A stretch of 64,000 nt of DNA from Enterobacter soli ATCC BAA-2102 (GTDB lineage Bacteria > Pseudomonadota > Gammaproteobacteria > Enterobacterales > Enterobacteriaceae), in assembly GCF_001654845.1 (NCBI RefSeq), contig NZ_LXES01000038.1, positions 124,001 to 188,000 on the forward strand, given 5' to 3'. Made by a program: the position numbers and the translations under genes. How positions within the stretch are numbered: the first letter of the stretch is position 1; the number at the start of each line of letters is the position of its first letter. Positions 10,121 through 21,116 of this stretch are shown here, piece by piece. The notes below the pieces were generated by a model. The model was not told the origin of the DNA and searched no databases. It saw only the letters and a program-made list of their open reading frames with translations.

Positions 10121-13100
10121 TGATTGAACGCGGTAAATTTCGCTCACTAACGCTGATTAACTGGAACGGTTTCTTTGCCCGAACCTTCGATCTGGATGAG
10201 CTGGTTACGACGCTCTCCGGCGGTAACGGTGCGGGTAAATCCACGACCATGGCGGCGTTTGTCACAGCGCTTATCCCGGATTTAACGCTGCTGCACTTCC
10301 GTAATACCACCGAAGCAGGGGCAACCAGCGGCTCTCGTGATAAAGGCCTGCACGGTAAGCTGAAAGCCGGTGTCTGTTATTCCGTGCTGGACGTGATCAA
10401 CTCCCGACACCAGCGTGTTGTCGTGGGTGTGCGTTTACAGCAGGTTGCCGGGCGCGACCGTAAAGTGGATATTAAACCTTTTGCGATTCAGGGGCTGCCA
10501 ACGTCTGTGCAGCCGACTGCGCTGCTGACGGAAACACTGAACGAACGCCAGGCGCGCGTGCTGACGCTGCAAGAGCTAAAAGATAAGCTCGAAACTATCG
10601 AAGGCGTGCAGTTCAAGCAGTTCAACTCGATTACTGATTACCACTCGCTGATGTTCGACCTGGGCGTGGTGGCTCGTCGTCTGCGCACTGCGTCTGACCG
10701 TAGTAAATACTACCGTCTGATTGAAGCCTCGCTGTACGGCGGTATTTCCAGTGCCATTACCCGCTCCCTGCGCGACTACCTGTTGCCGGAAAACAGCGGC
10801 GTGCGTAAAGCTTTCCAGGATATGGAAGCGGCGCTGCGTGAAAACCGCATGACGCTGGAAGCCATTCGCGTGACTCAGTCCGATCGCGACCTGTTTAAAC
10901 ATCTGATCAGCGAAGCCACTAACTACGTGGCCGCTGATTACATGCGTCATGCCAACGAGCGCCGGGTGCATCTCGACCAGGCGCTTGAGTATCGTCGCGA
11001 ACTGTTCACCTCCCGCAAACAGCTGGTGGCCGAACAGTACAAACACGTTGAGATGGCGCGTGAGCTGGGCGAGCACAACGGTGCTGAAGGGGACCTTGAG
11101 GCCGATTATCAGGCCGCCAGCGATCACCTGAACCTGGTGCAAACTGCGCTGCGTCAGCAGGAAAAAATCGAGCGCTACGAAGCGGATCTCGATGAGCTGC
11201 AAATTCGTCTCGAAGAGCAAAATGAAGTGGTGGCTGAAGCCGCCGACATGCAGGACGAGAACGAAGCCCGCGCCGAAGCCGCCGAGCTGGAAGTGGATGA
11301 GCTGAAAAGCCAGCTTGCTGATTACCAGCAGGCGCTGGACGTTCAGCAGACGCGTGCCATTCAGTACAACCAGGCATTGCAGGCATTACAACGTGCGAAA
11401 GAGCTGTGCCATCTGCCGGACTTAACGCCGGAAAGCGCTGACGAATGGCTGGACACCTTCCAGGCGAAAGAGCAGGAAGCGACCGAAAAACTGCTGTCGC
11501 TCGATCAGAAAATGAGCGTGGCGCAAACGGCGCACAGCCAGTTTGAGCAAGCGTATCAACTGGTTGTGGCCATTAACGGCCCACTGGCGCGTAACGAAGC
11601 GTGGGACGTTGCCCGTGAATTGCTGCGCGATGGCGTGAACCAGCGCCATCTGGCCGAGCAGGTTCAGCCACTGCGGATGCGCCTGAACGAACTGGAACAG
11701 CGTCTGCGCGAACAGCAGGAAGCCGAGCGTCTGCTGGCCGATTTCTGCAAGCGTCAGGGCAAACATTACGATATCGACTCTCTCGAGACACTGCATCAGG
11801 AGCTGGAAGCACGTATTGCCGCGCTTTCCGACACCGTATCCAGCGCCAGCGAACAGCGTATGACGCTGCGCCAGGAGATGGAACAACTTCAGTCCCGTTC
11901 TCAGACGCTGTTGCAGCGTGCGCCAGTCTGGCTTGCCGCGCAAAGCAGCCTGAGCCAGCTCAGCGAGCAGTGCGGTGAAGAGTTTGAGTCCAGTCAGCAA
12001 GTCACCGAATATCTGCAACAACTGCTGGAGCGCGAGCGCGAGGCAATTGTTGAGCGTGATGAAGTCGGCGCACGTAAGCGTGATGTTGATGACGAAATTG
12101 AACGTTTAAGTCAGCCGGGTGGTGCGGAAGACGCACGCCTGAATACCCTGGCAGAACGTTTTGGCGGCGTGCTGCTGTCCGAGATTTACGATGACGTGGG
12201 TCTGGATGATGCGCCGTACTTCTCTGCGCTGTATGGCCCGTCCCGTAACGCGATTGTCGTCCCGGATCTGTCGCTGATTGCCGATCAGCTTGCCGGTCTG
12301 GAAGATTGCCCGGAAGACCTCTATCTGATCGAAGGGGATCCGCAGTCGTTCGATGACAGCGTGTTCAGCGTGGATGAGCTGGAAAAAGCGGTAGTAGTGA
12401 AAATCGCTGACCGTCAGTGGCGTTATTCCCGCTTCCCTGAACTGCCATTGTTTGGCCGCGCAGCGCGTGAAAACCGCATCGAAAGTCTGCACGCCGAGCG
12501 TGAAACGCTCTCTGAGCGTTTTGCGACCCTGTCGTTTGACGTACAGAAAACCCAGCGTCTGCACCAGGCGTTCAGCCGCTTTATCGGTAGCCATCTGGCC
12601 GTTGCTTTTGAAGCGGATCCGGAAGCCGAAATTCGCAAGCTCAGCACGCGTCGTGGTGAGCTGGAGCGCGCCATTGCCAATCATGAAAGCGATAACCAGC
12701 AGAGCCGTGCGCAATTTGAGCAGGCGAAAGAGGGCGTTGCCGCGCTAAACCGCATTCTGCCGCGCCTGAACCTGCTGGCAGACGACACCCTTGCTGACCG
12801 TGTGGATGAAATTCAGGAACGCCTGGACGAAGCACAGGAAGCTGCACGCTTTGTGCAGCAGCATGGCAACCAGCTGGCGAAACTGGAGCCGATCGTTTCG
12901 GTATTGCAGAGCGATCCTGAACAGTTTGAACAGTTAAAAGAAGATTACGCCTGGTCTCAGCAGGTACAGCGCGAAGCACGCCAGCAGGCATTTGCGCTGA
13001 CCGAAGTCGTTCAGCGTCGTGCTCACTTTGGCTACTCTGATTCAGCAGAAATGCTGAGCGGCAACAGTGATCTTAACGAGAAGCTGCGCCAGCGTCTTGA

Positions 13101-14568
13101 GCACGCCGAAGCAGAGCGTACCCGTGCCCGTGAAGCGATGCGTAGCCACGCCGCGCAGCTTAGCCAGTACAGCCAGGTCATGGCCTCGCTGAAAAGCTCG
13201 TTCGACACCAAGAAAGAGCTGTTAAACGACCTGCATAAAGAGCTCCAGGATATTGGCGTGCGTGCCGACAGCGGCGCCGAAGAGCGTGCGCGTATTCGTC
13301 GTGACGAGCTGCATAGCCAGCTCAGCAACAACCGCGCGCGCCGTAATCAACTGGAAAAAGCACTGACCTTCTGTGAAGCGGAGATGGATAACCTGACCCG
13401 TCGTCTGCGCAAGCTGGAGCGCGATTACTTTGAGATGCGTGAGCAGGTGGTGACCGCGAAGGCGGGCTGGTGCGCGGTGATGCGCATGGTGAAAGACAAT
13501 AACGTTGAACGTCGTCTGCACCGTCGCGAGCTGGCTTACCTGTCTGCGGACGAACTGCGCTCTATGTCGGATAAGGCATTGGGTGCCCTGCGTCTGGCGG
13601 TGGCAGATAACGAACACCTGCGCGATGTGCTGCGTATGTCGGAAGATCCAAAACGTCCTGAGCGTAAAATTCAGTTCTTCGTGGCCGTTTACCAGCACCT
13701 GCGCGAGCGTATTCGTCAGGATATCATCCGTACCGACGATCCGGTCGAAGCCATCGAACAGATGGAAATCGAGCTGGGCCGTCTGACGGAAGAACTGACT
13801 TCACGTGAGCAGAAGCTGGCGATCAGCTCCCGCAGCGTGGCAAACATTATTCGTAAGACTATCCAGCGCGAGCAGAACCGTATTCGTCAGCTGAACCAGG
13901 GGCTGCAAAGCGTATCCTTTGGCCAGGTGAACAGCGTGCGCCTGAACGTGAACGTGCGTGAAGCCCACGCCACGCTGCTGGATGTGTTATCTGAACAGCA
14001 TGAGCAGCATCAGGACCTGTTCAACAGCAACCGCCTGACCTTCTCGGAAGCGCTGGCGAAGCTGTATCAGCGTCTGAATCCGCAGATCGATATGGGCCAA
14101 CGTACGCCGCAAACCATTGGTGAAGAGTTGCTGGATTACCGTAACTACCTGGAAATGGAAGTTGAGGTTAACCGTGGTTCCGACGGCTGGCTGCGTGCGG
14201 AATCTGGCGCACTCTCTACCGGTGAAGCTATCGGTACGGGTATGTCGATTCTGGTGATGGTTGTTCAGAGCTGGGAAGATGAAGCGCGTCGTCTGCGCGG
14301 CAAAGACATCTCTCCATGCCGTCTGCTGTTCCTTGATGAAGCGGCACGTCTTGATGCCCGCTCGATTGCCACGCTGTTTGAGCTCTGCGATCGTCTTGAT
14401 ATGCAGCTCATCATCGCAGCGCCTGAGAACATCAGCCCGGAAAAAGGCACAACCTATAAGCTGGTGCGTAAAGTGTTCCAGAATAGCGAACACGTACACG
14501 TGGTCGGGTTGCGCGGTTTCGCACCGCAGCCGCCGGAGTCGATGCCAGGAACGGCCGACGCGTCTTAA
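10120..14568 (+). CDS. mukB: Chromosome partition SMC-like ATPase MukB
   Basis: MukB is the SMC-type ATPase of the enterobacterial condensin; with MukE and MukF it extrudes DNA loops, binds topoisomerase IV and acyl carrier protein, and aids chromosome segregation. The 1482 residues are close to the E. coli 1486. The Walker [10 protein letters not shown] lies at 34-42 (K40). Two long coiled-coil arms flank a hinge near residues 650-780. The C-terminal half-head carries the [10 protein letters not shown] signature (about 1360) and Walker B LLFLDE with D1406/E1407. A strong terminator follows. Confidence 0.98.
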   Translation: MIERGKFRSLTLINWNGFFARTFDLDELVTTLSGGNGAGKSTTMAAFVTALIPDLTLLHFRNTTEAGATSGSRDKGLHGKLKAGVCYSVLDVINSRHQRVVVGVRLQQVAGRDRKVDIKPFAIQGLPTSVQPTALLTETLNERQARVLTLQELKDKLETIEGVQFKQFNSITDYHSLMFDLGVVARRLRTASDRSKYYRLIEASLYGGISSAITRSLRDYLLPENSGVRKAFQDMEAALRENRMTLEAIRVTQSDRDLFKHLISEATNYVAADYMRHANERRVHLDQALEYRRELFTSRKQLVAEQYKHVEMARELGEHNGAEGDLEADYQAASDHLNLVQTALRQQEKIERYEADLDELQIRLEEQNEVVAEAADMQDENEARAEAAELEVDELKSQLADYQQALDVQQTRAIQYNQALQALQRAKELCHLPDLTPESADEWLDTFQAKEQEATEKLLSLDQKMSVAQTAHSQFEQAYQLVVAINGPLARNEAWDVARELLRDGVNQRHLAEQVQPLRMRLNELEQRLREQQEAERLLADFCKRQGKHYDIDSLETLHQELEARIAALSDTVSSASEQRMTLRQEMEQLQSRSQTLLQRAPVWLAAQSSLSQLSEQCGEEFESSQQVTEYLQQLLEREREAIVERDEVGARKRDVDDEIERLSQPGGAEDARLNTLAERFGGVLLSEIYDDVGLDDAPYFSALYGPSRNAIVVPDLSLIADQLAGLEDCPEDLYLIEGDPQSFDDSVFSVDELEKAVVVKIADRQWRYSRFPELPLFGRAARENRIESLHAERETLSERFATLSFDVQKTQRLHQAFSRFIGSHLAVAFEADPEAEIRKLSTRRGELERAIANHESDNQQSRAQFEQAKEGVAALNRILPRLNLLADDTLADRVDEIQERLDEAQEAARFVQQHGNQLAKLEPIVSVLQSDPEQFEQLKEDYAWSQQVQREARQQAFALTEVVQRRAHFGYSDSAEMLSGNSDLNEKLRQRLEHAEAERTRAREAMRSHAAQLSQYSQVMASLKSSFDTKKELLNDLHKELQDIGVRADSGAEERARIRRDELHSQLSNNRARRNQLEKALTFCEAEMDNLTRRLRKLERDYFEMREQVVTAKAGWCAVMRMVKDNNVERRLHRRELAYLSADELRSMSDKALGALRLAVADNEHLRDVLRMSEDPKRPERKIQFFVAVYQHLRERIRQDIIRTDDPVEAIEQMEIELGRLTEELTSREQKLAISSRSVANIIRKTIQREQNRIRQLNQGLQSVSFGQVNSVRLNVNVREAHATLLDVLSEQHEQHQDLFNSNRLTFSEALAKLYQRLNPQIDMGQRTPQTIGEELLDYRNYLEMEVEVNRGSDGWLRAESGALSTGEAIGTGMSILVMVVQSWEDEARRLRGKDISPCRLLFLDEAARLDARSIATLFELCDRLDMQLIIAAPENISPEKGTTYKLVRKVFQNSEHVHVVGLRGFAPQPPESMPGTADAS

Positions 14569-14586
14569 CGCGTTTTGTTACAAAGG

Positions 14587-14611
14587 GCGGCGCAGAAGCG
14601 CCGCTTTTTTT
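14587..14611 (+). terminator. Rho-independent terminator of cmoM-mukFEB
   Basis: A perfect 7-bp GCGGCGC/GCGCCGC stem with an AGAA tetraloop is followed by seven T residues. It starts 18 bp after the mukB stop. Confidence 0.92.
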
Positions 14612-14644
14612 ATTCACTTAACTTGTGCTTACGGCTGCGTTATC

Positions 14645-14659
14645 TTTAAACTTCTTTAC
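14645..14659. promoter_or_regulatory. Candidate CpxR box upstream of ldtD
   Basis: The sequence TTTAA-N5-TTTAC is, on the opposite strand, GTAAA-N5-TTAAA, one base off the GTAAA-N5-GTAAA consensus of the envelope-stress regulator CpxR. It lies about 90 bp upstream of ldtD. E. coli ldtD is known to be activated by the Cpx response, which supports the call; binding here is inferred. Confidence 0.4.
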
Positions 14660-14748
14660 ATAAGGTAAGGCAACACTATTTATGCCTTCCTATACTGAAG
14701 AAAAGCCCCAATGTGATGGGCATGTCGTAAGAAAACAGGGGGCAAGGG

Positions 14749-16572
14749 ATGTTGCTAAAGAAAAGTCGTGGTCGTCAACTGTCTGCACTGAGTTTGTGCC
14801 TGGCAGTGATGTTTGCTCCACTGTTAACTGCACAGGCTGATGAGCCTGAAATTGTGCCGACTGACAGCTCTGCAACGACAGGCGCGCAGCCAACATCGTT
14901 GTCTCAGCCGCTGGAGCAATCTCCGGCGACGGCTATCATGGCCGGTATTAAGCCACTGCCGGAAGGCATTAACATTGAATCACTCCAGCAACAGCTTCTG
15001 ACGGGGCTGCCTTCGGGTTACAAACCCGCTTATCTTAATCAACTAACGCTGCTCTACGCTGCGCGCGATATGAAGCCTATGTGGGATAATCGCGATGCGG
15101 TCCGTGCTTTCCAGCAACAGCTGGCAGAGGTGGCTATCGCCGGTTTTCAGCCGCAATTTACCGCCTGGGTTGAACTGCTGACTGACCCGTCCGTGACCGG
15201 CCAGGCGCGTGATATCGTGCTGTCAGATGCCATGATGGGCTACCTTCAGTTTGTCGCCGGAATTCCGGTCAATGGGAATCGCTGGCTCTACAGCGACAAG
15301 CCTTACAAGCTGGCAACCCCTGCGATATCGGTGATTAACCAGTGGCAATTGTCGCTGGACAACGGCAATTTGCCGGGCTTTATTGCAAGCCTTGCACCGG
15401 CACATCCGCAGTATGGCCCTATGCATCAGTCGTTACTCACGCTGGTGTCTGATACCCGTCCGTGGCCGCAGCTACGTGGCGCGGGCTCATTGCGTCCGGG
15501 GCAGTGGAGCAGTGATGTGCCTGCTTTGCGCGAAATTCTCCGGCGCTCCGGTATCCTGGATGGCGGACCAAAAATTGCTTTACCCGGTGACGATCCGCAG
15601 AGCGCAGTGGTAAGCCCGTCAGCACCTGCGAAAGTGAAAAACGTGCAGCCTGTCAGTGATAAACCGGCTGCCTACGACCGCGAGCTGGTGGCTGCTGTTA
15701 AGCAATTCCAGGCCGCACAGGGACTGGGGTCCGACGGTGTCATTGGTCAATCAACGCGAGACTGGTTGAACGTCACCCCAGCGCAGCGAGCTGGTGTACT
15801 GGCGCTGAATATCCAGCGTCTGCGCTTGCTGCCAGGGACGCTATCGACCGGCATTATGGTGAATATTCCGGCGTACTCGCTGGTGTATTACCAGAACGGC
15901 AGTGAGGTTCTGGCCTCCCGCGTGATTGTAGGTCGCCCGGACCGCAAAACGCCGATGATGAGCAGCGCCCTGAATAACGTCGTGGTTAACCCGCCGTGGA
16001 ATGTACCGCCAACGCTTGCCCGCAAGGATATTCTGCCGAAAGTGTGGAATGATCCGGGCTATCTGGAACGTCATGGCTATACCGTAATGCGCGGCTGGAA
16101 CAGCAAAGAGGCGATTGACCCTTACATGGTTGACTGGTCAACCATTACGGCGTCTAACCTGCCGTTCCGTTTCCAGCAGGCACCTGGCGCGCATAACTCG
16201 CTCGGGCGTTACAAATTCAACATGCCGAGTTCGGAAGCGATTTATCTGCACGATACGCCAAACCACAACCTGTTCCAGAAAGATACCCGTGCGCTGAGCT
16301 CTGGTTGCGTTCGCGTCAATAAAGCCTCTGAGCTTGCGAATATGCTGTTGCAGGATGCGGGCTGGAACGATACGCGGATATCTGATGCGCTGAAACAAGG
16401 AGATACACGCTACGTTAATATTCGACACAATATTCCGGTTAATCTTTACTATCTGACCGCGTTTGTTGGCGAAGATGGGCGTACCCAGTATCGTACAGAT
16501 ATTTACAATTACGATCTCACCGCGCGATCGGGCGCACAAATTTTGCCAAAAGCTGAACAATTAATCAGGTAA
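14749..16572 (+). CDS. ldtD: L,D-transpeptidase LdtD (YcbB)
   Basis: LdtD makes 3-3 (mDAP-mDAP) peptidoglycan crosslinks in the periplasm and can support beta-lactam tolerance and wall repair when lipopolysaccharide assembly is impaired. The 607-residue precursor has a Sec signal peptide (about 1-30, ending AQADEP), an N-terminal scaffold domain, a peptidoglycan-binding-like segment (about residues 305-345, [14 protein letters not shown]) and a YkuD catalytic domain. The catalytic cysteine is C520 in SSGCVRV, and the conserved histidine lies upstream in IYLHDTP. The downstream neighbour mepK encodes the matching 3-3 endopeptidase. Confidence 0.97.
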   Translation: MLLKKSRGRQLSALSLCLAVMFAPLLTAQADEPEIVPTDSSATTGAQPTSLSQPLEQSPATAIMAGIKPLPEGINIESLQQQLLTGLPSGYKPAYLNQLTLLYAARDMKPMWDNRDAVRAFQQQLAEVAIAGFQPQFTAWVELLTDPSVTGQARDIVLSDAMMGYLQFVAGIPVNGNRWLYSDKPYKLATPAISVINQWQLSLDNGNLPGFIASLAPAHPQYGPMHQSLLTLVSDTRPWPQLRGAGSLRPGQWSSDVPALREILRRSGILDGGPKIALPGDDPQSAVVSPSAPAKVKNVQPVSDKPAAYDRELVAAVKQFQAAQGLGSDGVIGQSTRDWLNVTPAQRAGVLALNIQRLRLLPGTLSTGIMVNIPAYSLVYYQNGSEVLASRVIVGRPDRKTPMMSSALNNVVVNPPWNVPPTLARKDILPKVWNDPGYLERHGYTVMRGWNSKEAIDPYMVDWSTITASNLPFRFQQAPGAHNSLGRYKFNMPSSEAIYLHDTPNHNLFQKDTRALSSGCVRVNKASELANMLLQDAGWNDTRISDALKQGDTRYVNIRHNIPVNLYYLTAFVGEDGRTQYRTDIYNYDLTARSGAQILPKAEQLIR

Positions 16573-16748
16573 ATGAAGTAGTTCGGGAAAATCGATTGTC
16601 GTAAGTTATGGTGAATGCGTGGCAATATGGCTGTAGGCCGCGTGTTTACTGGGGTTGGACGCCTTGACGTAGGTTGTTTTGCCAGTTAAGGTGCCCTTCG
16701 TGCGCTAAGCATATATACGATAAACATTGACCTGTAGACCTGATTATC

Positions 16749-17300
16749 ATGGACAAATTTGACGCTAATCGCCGCAAACTGCTGGCGTTAGGTGGTGTTG
16801 CGCTTGGCGCAGCGGCCATCTTGCCTACGCCAGCATTTGCCACCCTCTCGACACCTCGTCCGCGTATTTTAACGCTCAACAATCTGCATACTGGTGAGTC
16901 GCTTAAAGCGGAATTTTTCGATGGCAGAGGCTATATTCAGGATGAATTAGCAAAACTAAACCATTTTTTCCGTGATTTCCGCGCGAATAAAATAAAAGCC
17001 ATCGATCCTGGATTATTTGATCAGCTTTTCCGCCTCCAGGGCCTGCTCGGAACCAGCAAGCCAGTGCAACTCGTTTCCGGTTATCGCTCTCTTGATACCA
17101 ATAATGAACTGCGCGCCCATAGCCGTGGGGTAGCTAAAAAAAGCTATCACACTAAAGGACAGGCGATGGATTTTCATATTGAAGGCGTTTCGTTAGCCAA
17201 TATTCGCAAAGCTGCGTTATCTATGCGTGCAGGTGGTGTAGGATATTACCCCAGCAGCAACTTTGTGCATATTGATACCGGGCCCGTTCGGCACTGGTAA
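16749..17300 (+). CDS. mepK: Peptidoglycan 3-3 endopeptidase MepK
   Basis: MepK (YcbK) is a periplasmic zinc peptidase of the M15-like family that cleaves 3-3 crosslinks made by L,D-transpeptidases, allowing wall expansion. The 183-residue protein starts with a twin-arginine-type signal (RRKLLALGG at 8-16, cleavage near AFA at 29-31). Zinc ligands are visible as H134 and D141 in [12 protein letters not shown] and H174 in FVHIDTG. It lies 176 bp after ldtD on the same strand with its own upstream region. Confidence 0.95.
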   Translation: MDKFDANRRKLLALGGVALGAAAILPTPAFATLSTPRPRILTLNNLHTGESLKAEFFDGRGYIQDELAKLNHFFRDFRANKIKAIDPGLFDQLFRLQGLLGTSKPVQLVSGYRSLDTNNELRAHSRGVAKKSYHTKGQAMDFHIEGVSLANIRKAALSMRAGGVGYYPSSNFVHIDTGPVRHW

Positions 17301-17320
17301 TAACGAAATACAGGAGCAGT

Positions 17321-17968
17321 ATGAACTATCGTATTATTCCGGTTACCGCGTTCTCCCAGAACTGTTCATTAATCTGGTGTGAGCAAACCAAACTGGCCGC
17401 GCTTGTCGATCCCGGTGGTGACGCCGAGAAAATCAAGCAAGAAGTCGCAGCGTCGGGTGTGACGCTGATGCAGATTTTGCTGACCCATGGTCATCTTGAT
17501 CATGTGGGGGCTGCGGCGGAGCTGGCGCAACACTACGGTGTGCCGGTGATTGGCCCGGAAAAAGAAGATGAGTTCTGGCTGCAAGGGTTACCTGCCCAAA
17601 GCCGCATGTTTGGCCTTGATGAGTGTCAACCTCTGACACCCGATCGTTGGCTGAACGAAGGAGAGAGCGTTACCGTAGGGAATGTGACTTTACAGGTGTT
17701 GCATTGTCCTGGGCATACGCCAGGCCATATCGTCTTCTTTGATGATAAATCGCGTTTGCTGATTTCCGGTGATGTGATTTTCAAAGGTGGCGTAGGACGC
17801 AGCGACTTCCCGCGCGGCGACCACGGTCAGCTGATTCAGGCGATTAAACAGAAATTATTGCCGCTGGGTGATGATGTGACGTTTATCCCTGGACATGGCC
17901 CGATGTCGACGCTGGGTTATGAGCGTATACACAATCCGTTCCTCCAGGATGAAATGCCTGTCTGGTAA
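17321..17968 (+). CDS. gloC: Type II glyoxalase GloC (YcbL)
   Basis: GloC is a cytosolic metallo-beta-lactamase-fold hydrolase that cleaves S-lactoylglutathione to lactate and glutathione, a secondary glyoxalase II in methylglyoxal detoxification. The 215 residues match E. coli YcbL. The metal-binding motif THGHLDH occupies 55-61 and further ligands occur in CPGHTPGH and the GHGP near the C-terminus. It follows mepK by 20 bp, so co-transcription is likely. Methylglyoxal synthase (mgsA), which makes the precursor toxin, is also encoded in this window but far away. Confidence 0.93.
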   Translation: MNYRIIPVTAFSQNCSLIWCEQTKLAALVDPGGDAEKIKQEVAASGVTLMQILLTHGHLDHVGAAAELAQHYGVPVIGPEKEDEFWLQGLPAQSRMFGLDECQPLTPDRWLNEGESVTVGNVTLQVLHCPGHTPGHIVFFDDKSRLLISGDVIFKGGVGRSDFPRGDHGQLIQAIKQKLLPLGDDVTFIPGHGPMSTLGYERIHNPFLQDEMPVW

Positions 17969-17979
17969 GCCAGATTAAA

Positions 17980-18011
17980 TAAAAAAAGCCTGCATGATGC
18001 AGGCTTTTTTA
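17980..18011. terminator. Bidirectional terminator between gloC and aspC
   Basis: The stem AGCCTGCA/TGCAGGCT with a TGA loop is flanked by an A-run and a T-run, so it can end transcripts from both converging sides. Confidence 0.93.
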
Positions 18012-18014
18012 TTT

Positions 18015-18038
18015 GTCGGGTGAGTGAAAACACCCGAC
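18015..18038 (-). terminator. Second inverted repeat just after aspC
   Basis: A perfect 8-bp stem (GTCGGGTG/CACCCGAC) with an 8-nt loop lies between the aspC stop and the bidirectional terminator. On the minus strand it has only a short AT tail, so it probably assists the main terminator or protects the mRNA end. Confidence 0.5.
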
Positions 18039-18045
18039 AGGATTT

Positions 18046-19236
18046 TTACAGCACAGCGACAATCGCTTCGCACAGCGGCGCCATGTTGTCTGGCGTCATG
18101 CCGGCAACGTTAACACGACCTGAAGCCACCGCGTAAACGCCAAACTCTTCACGCAGACGCAGAACCTGTTCTTTGGTCAGGCCACTGAAAGAGAACATGC
18201 CGTTCTGTTTGATAATAAAGCTGAAGTCGCGGTCAGCGCCTTTCTCAGCCAGGGTGTTAACAAACAGCAAACGCATACGCTGGATGCGCTGACGCATATC
18301 GTTCAGCTCTTGTTCCCAGATTGCACGCAGGGCATCGTTGCTCAGGATGGTGGCAACCACAGATGCGCCGTGTGCTGGTGGGTTAGAGTAGTTCGCGCGG
18401 ATCACAGACTTCATCTGGCTGAATGCGCGCTCAACAGTTTGCTCATCAGCAGCCACCAGCGTACATGCACCGACACGCTCGTTGTACAGGCCGAAGTTCT
18501 TGGAATAGGAGCTTGCAACAATCAGTTCCTGATGCACAGCAGCGAAGGCGCGCAGGCCTTCAGCATCTTCTTCCAGACCACGGGCAAAGCCCTGGTAAGC
18601 GAAGTCGAACAGCGGCAGCCAGCCTTTTTCAACGGACAATTTAGCCAGTTGTTCCCACTGTTCCAGCGTAGGATCAATACCCGTTGGGTTATGGCAGCAG
18701 CCGTGGAACAGCACCACGTCACCTGCTTGCGCTTCGCTCAGGCTGGCCAGCAGGCCGTCGAAGTCGAGAGAGTGGTTTGCCGCGTCGTAGTAGGCGTATT
18801 CACGCACTTCCAGACCCGCAGAGTTAAACACGCTTTTGTGGTTCGGCCAGCTTGGATTGCTGACCCACACGCGTTTAACGGAGGTATTTTTTGCAAGGAA
18901 ATCCGCCGCAACACGCAGCGCGCCAGTACCGCCAGGAGTCTGTGCAGTGCGGGCACGCTTATCGGTCACGATCGCGTTGCCTTTTCCGAACAGCAGTTCC
19001 TGAGTGCAACGACCGAATTCAGGGATACCATCAATACCGAGGTAGTTTTTGGTGGTTTCGTTTTCCAGCAGATACTGCTCAGCTTTTTTAACGCTGGTCA
19101 GTACCGGAGTCTTGCCGGTTTCATCTTTATATACACCAATACCCAGGTTGATTTTGCCAGGGCGGTCGTCGGCACGAAACAGATCGGCCAGGCCCAGAAT
19201 TGGGTCGGCAGGAGCGGCGGTAATGTTCTCAAACAT
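18046..19236 (-). CDS. aspC: Aspartate aminotransferase AspC
   Basis: AspC interconverts aspartate/2-oxoglutarate and oxaloacetate/glutamate using pyridoxal phosphate, and also transaminates aromatic amino acids. The 396 residues equal the E. coli enzyme. The cofactor lysine lies in [10 protein letters not shown] (K246), the CCHNPTG segment contributes the Asn that stacks near the cofactor, and an active-site Arg is found in the C-terminal domain. It is followed on its strand by inverted repeats. The upstream region of about 180 bp also contains the ompF terminator. Confidence 0.97.
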   Translation of the reverse strand: MFENITAAPADPILGLADLFRADDRPGKINLGIGVYKDETGKTPVLTSVKKAEQYLLENETTKNYLGIDGIPEFGRCTQELLFGKGNAIVTDKRARTAQTPGGTGALRVAADFLAKNTSVKRVWVSNPSWPNHKSVFNSAGLEVREYAYYDAANHSLDFDGLLASLSEAQAGDVVLFHGCCHNPTGIDPTLEQWEQLAKLSVEKGWLPLFDFAYQGFARGLEEDAEGLRAFAAVHQELIVASSYSKNFGLYNERVGACTLVAADEQTVERAFSQMKSVIRANYSNPPAHGASVVATILSNDALRAIWEQELNDMRQRIQRMRLLFVNTLAEKGADRDFSFIIKQNGMFSFSGLTKEQVLRLREEFGVYAVASGRVNVAGMTPDNMAPLCEAIVAVL

Positions 19237-19365
19237 GACGAAGTTCCATTGTGATTACAGAAGTGAAATCCGCTATCAGGTTAACGGTAGATTTACAAAA
19301 TGCCAACCGTTTGCGACGAAAAGCGTGCGGCTTTTCAAAAGTCGCCATTTTTTACTATCAGACAT

Positions 19366-19390
19366 AAAAAAACAGGGCCGAAGCCCTGTT
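19366..19390 (-). terminator. Rho-independent terminator of ompF
   Basis: On the minus strand an 8-bp AACAGGGC/GCCCTGTT stem is closed by a UUCG tetraloop and followed by a T-run. It lies 30 bp past the ompF stop. Confidence 0.93.
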
Positions 19391-19420
19391 CATTAAGCAT
19401 ATAACAAAGTGGTGTACTGA

Positions 19421-20509
19421 TTAGAACTGGTAGGTCACAGCCATTGCAACCTGGTCGTCTTTACCGTTCACGATACCAACGTTACGAGAGTAAGAGGTGT
19501 CGTCGATCAGGTTCAGCTGGTAATCAACATAGATGTTGAAGTTTTTGTTGAAGTAGTAAGTTGCACCCAGTTCAACAAATTTCTGCAGGTCAGCATCGCC
19601 GCCATTGAAGGTGCCGCGCTGAGCCAGGTTTTTACCTTTGGACTGAACGTAAGACACGGAAGGACGCAGACCGAAGTCGAACTGGTACTGAGCGATCACT
19701 TCGAAGTTCTGAGTTTTGTTCGCGAATGTACCGTCAGCTTCACGGGTCATGTTGCGGGTTTCAGCATAGGTGGTTGCCAGGTAGATGTTGTTCGCATCGT
19801 ATTTAGCACCAACAGCCCATGCTTCAGCGTTCTCGCCTTTGCCATCAGCAGCCTGAGCGTTAGTACGGTCAGAGTTGCTGTATGCACCGATCAGGCCGAA
19901 ACCTTCGCCGAATTCGTAACCAACAGAGGTACCGAAGCCGTCACCGTTAGAGGTTTTAACGTCGTCACGCTCGTTTTTACCCTGATACTGCAGGCCCAGG
20001 CTCAGACCATCAACCAGACCGAAGAAGTCGGTGTTGCGGTAGGTCAGAACGCCAGTAGTACGGCCAGTCATGAAGTTATCAGAGTAGTTAGCCCAGGTCA
20101 TACCGGAGAAAGAAGGTGCCATATCGGTCAGACCTTCTACATCGTATACGATACCGTAGTTACGGCCGTAGTCGATGGAACCAGCATCACCGGCTTTCAG
20201 ACCAGCGAACGCCAGACGGGTACGCTGAGTCTGGTTGCTTTCTGCCTGGCTTGCCAGAGCACGGTATTCCCACTGACCGTAACCAGTCAGTTGGTCATTG
20301 ATTTGAGTTTCGCCTTTGAAACCGATCTGAGCATAGGTAGCGTCGCTGCTGTCGGTGTTGTCACCGGAGGTAACGAAGTCGTGCTCACCAACAACTTTCC
20401 CGTACAGATCCAGTTTGTTGCCGTTTTTGTTATAGATTTCTGCAGCGTTAGCTGCACCGGCTACCAGCAGAGCAGGGATAACCACTGCCAGAATATTGCG
20501 CTTCATCAT
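19421..20509 (-). CDS. ompF: Outer membrane porin OmpF
   Basis: OmpF is the trimeric 16-stranded beta-barrel porin for general diffusion of small hydrophilic solutes, including many antibiotics. The 362-residue precursor has a 22-residue signal peptide (ending AANA) before AEIYNKNG. It carries the L3 constriction motif region ([18 protein letters not shown] followed by [10 protein letters not shown]) and ends in the BAM signal YQF. Synteny aspC-ompF-asnS, the OmpR-type promoter and the leader sequence distinguish it from OmpC or PhoE paralogues. Confidence 0.95.
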   Translation of the reverse strand: MMKRNILAVVIPALLVAGAANAAEIYNKNGNKLDLYGKVVGEHDFVTSGDNTDSSDATYAQIGFKGETQINDQLTGYGQWEYRALASQAESNQTQRTRLAFAGLKAGDAGSIDYGRNYGIVYDVEGLTDMAPSFSGMTWANYSDNFMTGRTTGVLTYRNTDFFGLVDGLSLGLQYQGKNERDDVKTSNGDGFGTSVGYEFGEGFGLIGAYSNSDRTNAQAADGKGENAEAWAVGAKYDANNIYLATTYAETRNMTREADGTFANKTQNFEVIAQYQFDFGLRPSVSYVQSKGKNLAQRGTFNGGDADLQKFVELGATYYFNKNFNIYVDYQLNLIDDTSYSRNVGIVNGKDDQVAMAVTYQF

Positions 20510-20511
20510 TA

Positions 20512-20700
20512 TTTATTACCCTCATTGGTTTTTTTATGACACTCGCCACTGCCGTCAATAAATTCTGTCAATAAATATTTCCGGAACTATTGATGAGAGT
20601 TTGGTGTCTTTATGTATCTGACAGGCATCTTTCCATTCATAGAACCGTTTCGCTAGCCTGAAAATGCTACAATTCTCAAGATTGAGTAACAAAAAGAAAT
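20512..20700 (-). promoter_or_regulatory. ompF promoter, OmpR sites and MicF-target leader
   Basis: On the minus strand a -35 TAGCGA (20650-20655) and -10 AAAGAT (20627-20632) are separated by 17 bp, the same weak hexamers as the E. coli ompF promoter. Upstream (about 20656-20700) are T-rich GTTAC and GTAGCATTTTC elements resembling OmpR F-boxes. A leader of about 110 nt ends in GAGGGTAATAAATA before ATG, the region that pairs with MicF RNA in E. coli. The OmpR and MicF roles are inferred from conservation. Confidence 0.8.
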
Positions 20701-20834
20701 AATGTGTAAGAATTTATGTATTTTAAGGAACTTTGTGAACCACCTCATATTTCAGAACTGATTGGCTAATTAAAAGTCTGATTCATTCCTATGTATATGA
20801 ATTGCTTATGCTTAATTTGGATAAAGGCAATTCC

Positions 20835-20968
20835 TATAAACAGAAGTTAAACAGCTCGTTTTTTCTTATGACTGCTTCCAGCCTTCTGGATGGCTGTGAG
20901 TGTGGTTGAAATTTGTGCTAATACGTAAGATGTGTATTAAGCGCAATAAGAGTGCGGCTTATTTTTTG
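20835..20968 (+). ncRNA. Candidate small RNA between ompF and asnS (orphan terminator)
   Basis: This lies within a 607-bp gap between two minus-strand genes. A plus-strand terminator-like hairpin at 20938-20967 has no plus-strand gene before it. Upstream, TATAAA (20835-20840) with TTAATT 17 bp before it could be a weak promoter, implying a transcript of roughly 120 nt containing an imperfect CAGCC/GGCTG hairpin near 20880. No known sRNA is recognised. The promoter is speculative; the terminator is the better evidence. Confidence 0.25.
20938..20967 (+). terminator. Orphan plus-strand terminator-like hairpin
   Basis: A TAAGC-GCA/TGC-g-GCTTA stem with one bulged G and a 7-nt loop is followed by six T residues. 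Read on the minus strand there is no T-tract, so it is directional. It cannot serve ompF or asnS, which are both on the other strand. Confidence 0.55.
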
Positions 20969-21069
20969 TTCACAGATATTTCGTGGAAACAAAACGTAAC
21001 AGGTAGAGGTTATGACGGGGTTGTAGTTTAAAGATGCTGACTTTCAACTGACGAAAACTGACAAAGCAG

Positions 21070-21100
21070 AATAAAATAATGGCCAGCAATTGCTGGCCAT
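21070..21100 (-). terminator. Terminator of asnS
   Basis: A perfect palindrome (ATGGCCAGCA/TGCTGGCCAT around AT, 21079-21100) lies 17 bp past the asnS stop, and on the minus strand it is followed by TATTTTATT. Confidence 0.85.
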
Positions 21101-21116
21101 TTTAATTAACGCGGAA

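Noticed and set aside
18310-19254. 314-codon open frame antisense to aspC
   Set aside because: Shadow of aspC; no recognisable family or start signal.
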